Of a stretch of 64,000 nucleotides of DNA, positions 8,554 to 18,695 are shown in pieces. Source of the stretch: Apodospora peruviana (lineage: Eukaryota; Ascomycota; Sordariomycetes; Sordariales; Lasiosphaeriaceae); the NCBI GenBank assembly GCA_033439685.1, contig JAUEDM010000004.1, positions 2,852,001-2,916,000 of the forward strand. Reading direction: 5' to 3'. The first letter of the stretch is position 1, and the number at the start of each line of letters is the position of its first letter. A program made the translations under genes and the position numbers. The notes below the pieces were generated by a model, which was not told the DNA's origin, made no database searches, and saw only the letters and a list, made by a program, of their open reading frames with translations.

Positions 8554-10350
8554 TCACTCTTCAGCCGATCGCGGCCCAACAACCTGGACCCTCACCCCTT
8601 TAGATCCCAATCTCGGACACAAGACGTGATAATCATGGAGAAACGCCACATCTTCCTCCGTGGTCTCGAACAGCTTTATATCCCAGCGCGCCATAGCCGC
8701 CAGCGCAACGGCCATCTCAGCGTTCGCAAGATGCATGCCCACGCAAGCACGCGGGCCCCTCATAAAGGCCAACATGCTCCTCCGCCGCCTCGCTAAATTC
8801 GTTTGATCATCGTCCGAGATCCATCGCTGGGGATCGAACCGCCACGGGTCCGGAAACACGGACTCGTCGGTGTGGATCAGTAGCGTCGATGCGCTGAGAG
8901 ACGTGCCTGGCGGGATCACGTACGCGTAGGCCATGTTATTAGCCCGGTATCTATACACGAGTGTTTCATCGGGGCAAACACGGGGGTTACGCCCCGTCAG
9001 ACCGAATGTGAGACGGTGGGCTTCTTGGATTATACCCGACAGGTAAGGGAGTTGTTCCAGTTGGGATGCCTTGATGGACGATGGGTTGGCATCTAGCTCG
9101 GCACGCAGCTTGGCCATGATTTCAGGCTTGGCTAGGAGGTGGTAGTGCGCCAACACGAGAGAAAGCATTGGCGAGTACGTGCCTGCCATGGTCATGAGGA
9201 CGGCTTCGTCCTCGAGGCGCTGGGCCGATTTCTCGGGCTCTGGCAGGAGGGAAATATCGCGCAGATGGCTGAATATGGACGGCGGCCGTTCCTTCTCGTC
9301 GTCCAAGGCCCTACCGCCGGCCAGAATTCGATCAATCTGCGCGCGAATGTCTTTTCGGAAGGCCATCATGTCGCGCACTCCCGGTGGCATCATTTTCGAC
9401 CCGATGCTCGGCGGGAGCATCTGCATGAGGTCGCGCAGCCACCCAAAATGGAGCATGATCTTGACGCTGCCGAGCACGGCAGCCACATTGGTGCGACGGA
9501 TGCCGGCGAGTTGGAGGTCGCCTAACAGATTCGGGCTGTTGCCGAAGCAGTAGTTGTGTACGATGCTTGCCAGTGTGTGACCACCTCTCATCAATATCGA
9601 CGGTAATTATTGCCCGGGTGACAGTCATTGGCCTCACTTACTCGTTGGCAAACGCAAAGTAAACATCAGACAGATTGAGTACTTCCCCGTCATCTTTCAC
9701 TTTGGCAAAGATAATCTCCAGCTGGCGTGTCCTGCTCTTCAGTTCCGGGTCGAGGCGGCCGATGCGTTGTGGCGAGAAAAAGGGGTTGAGCGCCTCACGC
9801 CGACGGCGGTGCAGTTCGTGAGTGATGGAGCCGCCAACTGACGAGTCAACACCCAGGGCTTTATTCTTCTCGTGATCCTTGTCGCGCTTGTGGCCTGGTC
9901 CTGGAGCATAGATGGTGTCGACAAACTCCGGGTCGGCGATGGATACATCATTTGGTCCGATGCGGACAATGGGACCTACGTCTCACTTCATTTAGAACAA
10001 AGGTTGGTGACGTTTTGATCCAAGATTTGAATATAAAAAGTAAATACCGTATTCTGCATGCATCTCTTTGATCTTGAAGACATATTGGGCGGACTTGGCA
10101 ACATCTGATGCAATTTTAGCCAATCTTGTCTTGCACTCATCCAAGCTGAATTGGAACCAAGAACATCGGGCAGACAGGTACCGTAATAGCACTCATACCA
10201 GGAGGTGAGTGCGGCGAGTTTCGGACCAGGAAGTCTGGCCAGCGGGCTCAGAAAGCACCGGTAGAGCACCAGGTAAGCAAGATAGCCAGCGGCAGACCAA
10301 GCCGAAATCGACAGGACGGACAGGAGCGGAAGCGGAAGCGGGAGAGCCAT
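8554..10350 (-). CDS. Cytochrome P450, trichodiene-oxygenase-like
   Basis: Microsomal haem monooxygenase of 530 residues from four exons: 10350-10182, 10104-10048, 9975-9642 and 9586-8554. All joins keep phase. The N-terminus is a membrane anchor followed by the proline hinge LARLPGPKLAALTSWYE. Further landmarks are YGPIVRIGPNDVSI, HRRRREALNPFFSP, the ExxR motif EAHR (375-378) and the haem loop FMRGPRACVG (461-470, Cys468). The overall pattern fits the Pezizomycotina group around trichodiene oxygenase. The I-helix reads AGTYS (321-325), so the acidic residue and the Thr usual for oxygen activation are replaced by Tyr and Ser; the chemistry could differ. It lies between the peptide precursor and the UstYa gene, so a tailoring oxidation of the peptide is likely by context. 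Confidence 0.93.
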
Positions 10351-11542
10351 GGTGTGTGCTCCAAACGATGGTCTACATTTGCAATGGACGGACAGATAGT
10401 GGCGAAATGTTTGATAGGAGTCGCGAGAAGAGAAAGGAGGGCTCTAAGGGATCGAGCCGTTCTTGGTTGACTTCTGCTATTCATCCAGTTCCATGAGAGA
10501 GAGAAGCTGCTGGGTCTACTCTCTGCCGAGCGTGGAAAGCAGGACATCCCGTTTTCAGCCCCCTCTCGGGACGGCACGAGTGTCTACCAGGTACATATCA
10601 ACTCGGACCAATCTTTGGCCGCTCACAGCGAGTCGGGGGGTAAGTTTGGGGAACACAAACCTTCCATTAGAGTGCTTACTTACTTTATAGTGAAGGACAC
10701 TTGGGTGTTTACGGTGCGCCATGCATCCGATTATTTCCCCTGTTCCGTGTCTCGTTCGTTTGCTTGATGCCTGCATGTTGCCCACCAAACACATCAAGCA
10801 CCAACACGGTACCTATGTCTAGACTCTAGTCATGGCCCAAAATCGTGTTGCTCGGGAGCGTCCACAACAAAGTTACCCATGCCCCATGGTGGTATGGCAT
10901 TTCGTCCTGCAACCCTTTTATATCTACTAATAAACACCAGGCCTATAAGTCGCGATGCGTGCTGCCGTGTTTGTTCTGTTTTAAAAAGGGGTTCTTTCTA
11001 TTCCTGCACCACGCCACTCTGCAATGCAGGACCATCTACCCTCCCTTTCTCTTCTGGAGAGACAAGAAGGATAAGGAAAAGAATCTCCGAGCCCTTCTAT
11101 CAGATTTACTCTCATTGCGTCTTGGCACATGGTGGCTGATGGTCAACCAGTCGGAGATCTTTCCCTTGTTTCCGGCGTGGTTAGGCATGCAAGCTGCGAT
11201 CGACGTTATGCTGAATTTGGCGGGAGAGTCTCGAGGGTGTCGATAAACTGGTGCCGATGTGGGGGATAAAGGGCCGGGTCAATGAGATGTGATCACCTCA
11301 ACTGCATATTATACATTCACTGCTTCGATATAATACACTACTTTGAGACAGGCTATTTTTATATTTTCCTTTGACGTGTACTTGGGAGAGAGATAAGCGG
11401 GATTCTTGAGGGCAAGCTCCTCCAAACAGACAGTAGACCTTTCCAGCTCCGCCAGTTCATGGACACTCATTTATTTTAGCTTGTTAGCTTGGAACTATCA
11501 GGAGAAATCCAAGACGGGAGTTAGAAAATACCTTTCACAAGA
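10351..11542. other. Intergenic, P450 promoter side
   Basis: About 1.2 kb upstream of the P450. It contains weak open frames with Cys- and Phe-rich, non-coding-like composition. No gene, repeat or RNA was recognised. Confidence 0.5.
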
Positions 11543-11777
11543 TTACCACGTCATAATCTCGCAGATTGGGCTTGTGTCGATGCCATTGATCACCCGGGTT
11601 CCGGTTTTTTCTAGAGCATGTCAGTCGTCCTTCTTTCCTTCCTCAAACTGTACATGTAGCGTTTTTTTTTTTTTTCCTACCGGGGTTACAGCCGAGGTCG
11701 GCTGGGTAGGTCGTGGGGACTGGAGCAGCCAAGACGACGGCCGCCAGGGGAAGCAGAGTCAGGATGGTAATCTTCAT
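11543..11777 (-). CDS. Tiny secreted peptide gene, one intron
   Basis: Too short to stand out as a single open frame. The ATG at 11777 starts a clear signal peptide (MKITILTLLPLAAVVLAAP). An intron at 11680-11611 has donor GTAGGA, a CTGAC branch site and a CTCTAG acceptor. Joining exon 2 gives 54 residues ending at TAA 11545-11543. The mature part is about 36 residues with two Cys (positions 30 and 49) and no Lys-Arg repeat. Without splicing the frame runs through an A-rich tract into an unlikely Lys run, which supports the splice. It lies between the P450 and the UstYa gene. It could be a second small substrate or an effector-like peptide; no family was recognised. Confidence 0.5.
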
Positions 11778-12251
11778 GGTTCTGATGGCGGTTTCGTATG
11801 TTGGGGATGATTTCGAACTTGGTGTATGTTGCAAAAGTCGTGTCAAAACTCGTGCAAAGACTGTGCCGCAACATGCGAGTCTATATATCTTGAGAGAAAG
11901 CTCCGATAACCAGACTGAAGTTTAACCACAAGCTAGAGAGCCCATAAGCTATTACTTCCCATATTAGACAGGACTTTTCCCATTTGGTCCGGGGAATTAT
12001 GATCCAGTCTGCCTAATCTAGATTGCGCAACACGCCCGGGTCAAAGTAGAAATTATTCGAAAATAGGGGGCAGTGTAACACCTGCGATAGAATACATCAT
12101 CGACCGTTATCAAGAAGAGTGTGGTGGTGTAATTAAAGTGAATATACCGATGCATGCCATACACTATGCCCCTCATCTCCACCGGTGAACAAATTCCGAG
12201 AAAAAGGAATCGACCTTTGACCAGGGCCTCAACTTACTTGTTTGTTGATCT

Positions 12252-12266
12252 CAACCAAAACATCAT
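12252..12266 (+). promoter_or_regulatory. 15-bp motif shared with precursor promoter
   Basis: Second copy of CAACCAAAACATCAT, 32 bp before the UstYa ATG at 12298, so probably within its 5' leader. See the copy at 7405. Confidence 0.4.
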
Positions 12267-12297
12267 CTTCAGCTCGAGACATAACAGTCCAGTCACA

Positions 12298-13280
12298 ATG
12301 TCAGAGTCAACTCGGTTCAAGGACGACTTCGAGTCAAAAGATGACTTCTCGGATCAGGTTCTTGAAGACGAGCTGCAGCATCCCAGGACAGCAGGATTGA
12401 ACTCGCGGCGTAAGGATATAGCCCTCCTGCTGTCCGTCATCGGCAATGTCATGCTCTCGTTTGCTTTCGTCATTTTGCTGCTGTCGTGGAAAGACGCCAG
12501 TCAGTCAGTGGCCACTCATAGCCCAACGCATAACCCCTTAGGTAAGATGGCGAAAGCCGTGAATATATGGTGGCCGGAAGGAGCTAACGGAATACTTCAA
12601 CTCTAGTACCTCCTGGTGTTGACGAAGAGGTTATCATGCCCGTCACTTATGGCTGGGAGTACTATGCCGACGCAGTCGCCAAGATGGACCAGGTGGATCG
12701 CAACTGGGACGCCATCAACCCAGACGTCGGCGTCGTGTCCGCCTCAAGGGCTGATTACTTGCAATGGGGTGTGCTGCCTGGCAAAGACGATCCCAGTGAT
12801 CCCACCAAGGGGATTCAGGGGCTGCGAGGATACCACTCCTTGCATTGTATAGTGAGTCCCAGTCCTACCAGTTCCAGCTAATTATCTGTCTGCCACAATC
12901 ACACTTGAAGAAGCTGACCTATTTCTTCCCACAATCAGAAAGTCGTTCGACACACCATGGTTCAGCTAGCCGCCGGAGAGAAGAACTTGGACATACGATA
13001 CGGCCATGCGATGCACTGTCTTGGTTCTCTGCTGCAAGACATCATATGTTACGCCGACGACTCGATGCCCCTGCGGGCGGAGGGCACCGGGAGCGACGGC
13101 CACGGCAAGTATCAGTATGTGCGCAAGTGCCGTAACTGGGCGGCCATGAGCAGATGGGCCGGTCAGCGGACGACGTGCATGCACACGAGCGACAACGGGA
13201 TCTTGGATCTGGAGCATCAAGACGTCGAGAACTGCACAAGGACGGACGGAGTCCTGATACCTAGTTACCAGCCCGGTTAG
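12298..13280 (+). CDS. UstYa-family (DUF3328) peptide oxidase
   Basis: Type II membrane protein of 276 residues from three exons (12298-12541, 12607-12851, 12939-13280). The joins are in phase, with GTAAGA/CTAG and GTGAGT/CAG borders and a GCTGACC branch site. After a short acidic cytosolic tail, one membrane helix spans about 41-63. The lumenal part carries the two family signatures: HSLHC (158-162) ahead of the last intron, and HAMHC (186-190) in YGHAMHCLGSLLQDIICYAD. Conserved Cys227 in KCRNW follows. UstYa proteins are copper-dependent oxidases that form ether or carbon cross-links in ustiloxin-, phomopsin-, asperipin- and victorin-type ribosomal peptides, and also act in some other pathways. 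The start has a good context (CACAATGTC). The repeat precursor 4.7 kb upstream is the natural substrate candidate. Confidence 0.95.
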
Positions 13281-13750
13281 CTACCTTAGTCTTCTGGCAG
13301 TAGAACACCATAATAAAAGAAGTAAGACAGATGTGAAATTCAAGTGCGTGCAAAAGAAAGTGATGGTAATAATGGAAAGACAAAAAACAACTGCCGACCT
13401 TTTCGCCTTGGCGTTTCACGGTGAGGTCGCGTCCAGCAACCACCATCTCAGGCTGAGACAGACTAGACCTACTTGACATGTTCTAGAACCAAAGATTACG
13501 CGGTCCGTTCTACGACAGTAACCCTTCGATAAGTTCGGTCTACTTATTCTTCCAGGTTTTTTTGGGGGGACGGAGCAGCGGGAATGCGCTGCAACCACAT
13601 TCCACATCGGAGCGGCTCCAGATGAAAGCTGATCGGTCAACGACGACCCCTCGGCAGGATGTCTCTCTGCCGTGTGAGAGTGTATCCGTGGTCGGCTTAC
13701 TCAGTTAGAGAGACAGTTGCGGATCGACGACCTACTAACACCATGCCATA

Positions 13751-13803
<53 letters not shown>

Positions 13804-14234
13804 CGACATCGCATCTCGTGGCTGTAGATGAGTTCTTTTGTCAGTGTTCCCTGCATGGCACCGCGGCCGGCGCGCGCCTCCTGCTTGCAGACTAGAGTAG
13901 TATAGTTGCAGTTTGAGGCTATCGCGTCGTTTCAGTAAACGAATTCGGCAGTTTTTCGACGCTACTTTCAGCGGGAAGGTTTCTAGGCTTACGGATAGGT
14001 GGTAGTAAGAACGGAGATGAACGTATGCAAGAGAACTCTGGTATCATTGATGCCATGCGGTTTATATATTAAATCATATGCTCAGCCCAATTCACCTCTT
14101 CGGTCTGAAGTTCATCCACCACTGTCGGTGTTGATGACTCGCAGCCTTCTTCTCAGCAACGTTCAAACATCCTTAGCACCGTGCTTGCCTCTATCACTCT
14201 TGTCGAGTGTGAATTAACACCGTTGTCTTTAACA
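13281..14234. other. Intergenic with CA microsatellite
   Basis: About 950 bp between the UstYa and rhodopsin-domain genes. Apart from the CA repeat at 13752-13799 nothing was recognised. The last 200 bp should hold the promoter of the next gene. Confidence 0.5.
13752..13799. repeat. (CA)n microsatellite
   Basis: About 24 uninterrupted CA units; likely length-polymorphic between strains. Confidence 0.97.
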
Positions 14235-15942
14235 ATGAATTCCTCAGATGGTGTCTCCAGCAATTCGTCGACCCAGGGGCCGATGATGTACTTGTCTACG
14301 AGCGAGGACGGAAAGATACCGGCTACGTAGGGGCTACCCACCCTTCGCAACCGCTAACCTATACTTACGTTGGATAACAGGGTTATCGCTATCGGGGTCG
14401 TCTTCTCGGTGGTGGCAGCTGTGTCCGTGGCCTTGCGCTTCTACACCCGTCTGCACGTCACTCGTTTTGGCCTAGCTGTTGACGACTGGCTCATGCTGGC
14501 GGCACTGCTCCTGACGCTTGGTATGGGCGTCATGCTCATCGTCGGTGAGACACCACACCAGTGTTCTTTTCCCCAGCACCTCGCTTCACGATGATGAAGT
14601 GAACTGACCCCGGTCTTTCATAGGAGCTGCACTCCACGGACTAGCGCAACCAACACCGCAAGGCTACGCACCGGGAGACTATTTCTGGGTCACTGACGAT
14701 GCCGTAATTCTGACAGAGAAGGTTATTATGCCAATCCCCCTACCAAATCCCACGAATACCCCCACAGCAAGACCAACTAACTAACGGCTCTGCCTGGAAT
14801 GTAATTAGGTGTTCTGGGCCTTCATCATGACGCAGGACCTGGCTTTCGGCCTCGTCAAGCTTTCAATCTTGTTCTTCTACCGCCGTATCTTCCCGAGCGC
14901 CACCTTCAAGGTCCTCAGCTCCATCCTCATTGGTCTCGTCTGCATCTGGACCGTCGGCTTCCTCTTTGCGTACATGTTCCGCTGCGGAACCAATTTCTGG
15001 GCGTTGTGGGCACCTCTGAAAGACCTTGTCGAGAAATGTTACGATGGCACGCCGATGTTTTACACCTTGACCATCTCGGATGTCGTCACTGATCTCATGA
15101 TTTTGAGTCTTCCCTGGTACTGGGTATGTATTAACCTGCATTACTCAGAAGCTTGTTTGCCGTTTTGGTGTTGTGGCTTACATGGATTTCGTAGATTTGG
15201 AGACTGAATATGAGTCCAGCCAAGCGATGGGCTGTCTCGGGTGTCTTTCTTCTTGGGTTTCTGTACGTACCATACCAGCAAAACCTTGCCTAGACTGCCT
15301 TGATTATCAGCTAACTCAATGTCTTTAAGAGAGATTGGCACCGGTCTCGCTCGGCTGGTCATCTTTGTCCAACAAACAACTAGTAGGTCAACCCTTGTTT
15401 TTCCCAAAGCCAACCTTGCCTAATGACCAAACCTAGACTACCTCCAAATTGCCGATGGCATCGGTCTTCTCACAACGTTGATGGTCTGGTCCATGGTCGA
15501 AATGGGCATCGCCGTCCTGGCAGGCTGTCTGCCAACAATCTGGCCGCTGATCAGTAAGATTTCGCTCGAGGACATGCTGCGGACCGTCCGCAGCGTCCTT
15601 TCCCTCCACAGCATCACCACCAGTCTCCGCGACTTGGGTGGTCGCGCCTCAACAAGGAGCAGCAAGCAGCAGCACAGTGACGACGACGATGAGGACAAGC
15701 CGGGGCTCTTTCAAGATGATTCTGGACCATACCTTCAGTATCCCACTCTCTCGGAAGATGACCGTGGGTGCCATGGTGGGATAGGTGTCGAGAAGGTCGT
15801 CGCTGTGCGGCACTCGCCGGTCCCTCCTGAAGAGAACGACCGCCCGCCTGTGGAGGGTGTGGCTATGCGTGACTTTACCGTGCAAACCGCCACACGGGTT
15901 TACTCTGGTATCCAGGCCAAGGATGGCAGTTGTTGTGTCTAG
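14235..15942 (+). CDS. Rhodopsin-domain (PTH11-related) seven-helix membrane protein
   Basis: Integral plasma-membrane protein of 431 residues, assembled in phase from seven exons: 14235-14326, 14381-14544, 14624-14721, 14809-15123, 15195-15262, 15330-15382 and 15437-15942. The borders are GT-AG throughout; intron 3 has a weak donor (GTTATT). Family landmarks are the first helix (VIAIGVVFSVVAAVSVALRF), YTRLHVTRFGLAVDDWLML with the conserved DDW, and LAFGLVKLSILFFYRRIF. The DVVTDLMILSLP helix and the final helices (MVEMGIAVLAGCLPTIWPLI) follow. The cytosolic tail is hydrophilic with an Asp/Glu run. Such proteins are abundant in Pezizomycotina, often near secondary-metabolite clusters; some PTH11 relatives sense surface cues. 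Membership of the adjacent RiPP cluster is possible but unproven. Confidence 0.88.
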
Positions 15943-18695
15943 AGGTGTACCCGTGGACCGTAGAGTGTTGTTATTGGTTTTGTTTGGCAGTGTACGATTA
16001 CCAAGTACGTGCGAAATATTCAGACAAGATTCGAAGAGCCCTTGATCGTCTGCAGGTGATATGTGTTGGAATAACCTCACGCACATGCCGTTGACTGTGC
16101 AACACCGGGAGCAGACATAGCCCGGCTTATAAGTAGCGGATTCGGGCTCGGACCGCTGCGCCGGCATTCAGAAGTCGAGGGCTGTTTCTGCTCCCACACA
16201 GAGAGATTTCCCGTTCAATGTTTGAATAATTTTCCTTTTCTTCTCTAGTCTAGACCAATAGACACACATGCAAATAGCTTCAATCAGTGAGCCGTTTGCA
16301 ATAGTCACCTACGTCTGCAGACTTGATTCATTGCGACTGCAACCAACAACATGTGCGGTGAATATGTCCCATCCAGGTCAGGAAGGCATCCGATCACTGT
16401 ACCTCAAAAAACATGTCTCAATTCCGTAGCTGTTATTTGGGCCCTTCCGAAGCACAGCACTCAGCCGCACGGGACTTGCCTTATTTCCTCAGATGGGGCT
16501 CGCGGCCTCCTACTAAAGTCTGAGGATATGACTGCTGGGTCCGGGGGAGTCGAACCTTGATACCACTCAGCTGTTCCTCGAGGGGTCATCCAGGCTCGTT
16601 TGTGTGCTCTGGAAGACGCGGAGCTGAGGTTGGGCTAAGTAACCATGCCAGAAGGATCGTAAGTCCTCTCCGCAGCGTCGTTTGTGGCCAGCGTGACCGA
16701 AAAGAGCGGTTTGTTTTCAAATTTCCTTGTAGGCAGGCATCTTCAGTGACGATCGAACTCGGCTAGGCTCATACCGACGAGTCTCTCAGAACCTTTGAGT
16801 GGGCGGTTTTGTGCCATGATCGATGCACACAAAGATCTTAAAGAGTGAAGATGAAACTTTTTGCAAGTCACCACATCTGCTCTGCACATGTTGCTAGGTT
16901 AGACACGGATCTGAGATGTCTTTTGTATTGTGGCCTGACATTCATGGCACTGGGGGCATTCGTTACTCCATCGATTTTTAGCCCGCGGAGTTGTTTTTCT
17001 CACTTCCACTTCCCGGCCAATTGTCCATCTCCCAGATCGGGAATACTTGCCTGTAATAGTCTCAGCTGGGTGATCTCGGGTGGCAGCGGAACACAGAAAG
17101 ACATTTTCTTATCTCGGTGTCTTCGGGATGTGGTCCCACTTGCGCTCGATTGGTCTGGACCGCCAAAGAACAGTCCAAACACGGATACCTATGCAGGGAC
17201 TGCAGGTGTGCAGGGCTCTTTCCAACGGCTACACGGCAACTTCCTCGTGGCTCGTCTTGGCGTGCATGACTTCTCTGGATTGTACTCGTGCGGACGGAAG
17301 GAACACCCTATGATGACACTTCGGGTTTTCTGCTATTCAAAGGAATGATGGGAGGAGGCACGTGAGCGTAAAACTGAGATACGCAGATGCATTTGCAGAG
17401 GACTTGCACATCCCATTTTAACAACCTAGGGGAGAGAGGTGTGCCCGGCCATCTTGCTTGCCTTTTTATATTCTTGGTGGCCCAACAAGTGTGGAGAAGC
17501 AAGAGCCCGGGCATGCCTCGAAGATAAAGGAAAGTGCTGTCTCTTATCTCAGTCAGATACCGGTACACCGACTCCCAGGAAGGTGCATCTATTCCCGCGC
17601 AAGCTCCTTCCACGTGCGGCCAGACGGAGAGTCGGTTGGGCTGCCAAAGTCGTGCTACTGGCATGTCCCAGTGTAAAAGGTGGCGCCATTCTCATGCACG
17701 CTTGCGCACTTCGCGATGCACGATGCAGGCCAAGTTCTTATTCTAGAGAAGGTAAAGGTAGATGTCCGTCATGATCTGACACCACGACTTCTCATTCGCT
17801 ACCCCAGATACAGCATACCCTAGATGCAGTACCAGTACCAGGCCAAATTCTTTGGACCCTTATCCTTGATGTGCGTCATGATCTGACACAACGGCTTCTC
17901 ATTCGCTACCCCAGATACAGTACCATCCCGAGTTCCATCCTCACGGGTCGACTTTCTCAGCCCTTTTCCTTCTCCATGCCTGCCCTGGACTAAGGTAGGT
18001 AGCCATTCCGAGCTATATAAAGCTCTTCGTGCATGAATTACCTGACAGACGTCATACCATCCATCGTTCGTTAATGCGCTCCCAACAGCTCACCCTCTTG
18101 CAACCATCGCCAGACCAGAATACGTGACTTCTCAGCTGCCTCGTTCAGATCCCAACACGTACAGCATTCATTGCTCTTCCAATTGCAGGTCATCTTTCAA
18201 TCACAATGCCTCATCGCACTCAGAGAAATTTCAACCTCACACTAAACGACTTCACAAATGGATTCGACCATGATGAATGCGAGGTCAGATACCATTTCTT
18301 TTGGAATTTACCCTGCCTGTTTGAAAAGGAAGTTACCTAGGTAGCTCCCTTGCTCGGTCTACATCGATATTAAGGAAAGCTGCAAGAGATGAGCTTAAAA
18401 CATTGCTTCCCAACACCACCAACTGCCTTGGTCACGCACCCAGTTGCCCCCGAGAATTGGCATGCAAGTCTCAGGAGACCAGCTGCAGGACGGGTGCGGT
18501 AAAGTGTCATCTGAAAAACAGATCCCGAACGAAATTACATTCAGGAACTGGCCAATCACTCGGCCAAATTTGCCATTAATACATGGCGTGCTCTTTGGGA
18601 GGACGGCTTGCCCTTTTCTGCTTACCTTTGATCATACCACCTCCAACAGCGCCTTATACCAGAGACTGGTGCAAGCTGACATGGCTCTGTTCTAG
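15943..18695. other. Long intergenic / 5' region of second bHLH gene
   Basis: About 2.75 kb. It contains a tRNA-like box A/box B relic near 16546-16572 and a direct repeat at 17764-17930. There is also a possible short first exon starting at ATG 18206 (MPHRTQRNFNLTLNDF) for the bHLH gene. Other open frames look random. Confidence 0.45.
17764..17930. repeat. About 50-bp direct repeat upstream of bHLH gene
   Basis: Two copies 107 bp apart: 17764-17813 and 17871-17920. They share GTCATGATCTGACAC, then ACG-CTTCTCATTCGCTACC and CCAGATACAG with only a few differences. The position, about 0.8-0.9 kb before the bHLH start, makes a duplicated regulatory element possible. Confidence 0.85.

Noticed and set aside
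10845..11246. 133-codon frame upstream of the P450
   Set aside because: Cys/Phe-rich, no signal peptide or family motif, no splice support.
13752..13799. CA repeat considered as a CRISPR-like array
   Set aside because: Simple dinucleotide microsatellite; no spacers, and the genome is fungal.
16845..17348. 167-codon frame in the long intergenic region
   Set aside because: No recognisable motif, atypical codon use; treated as chance.
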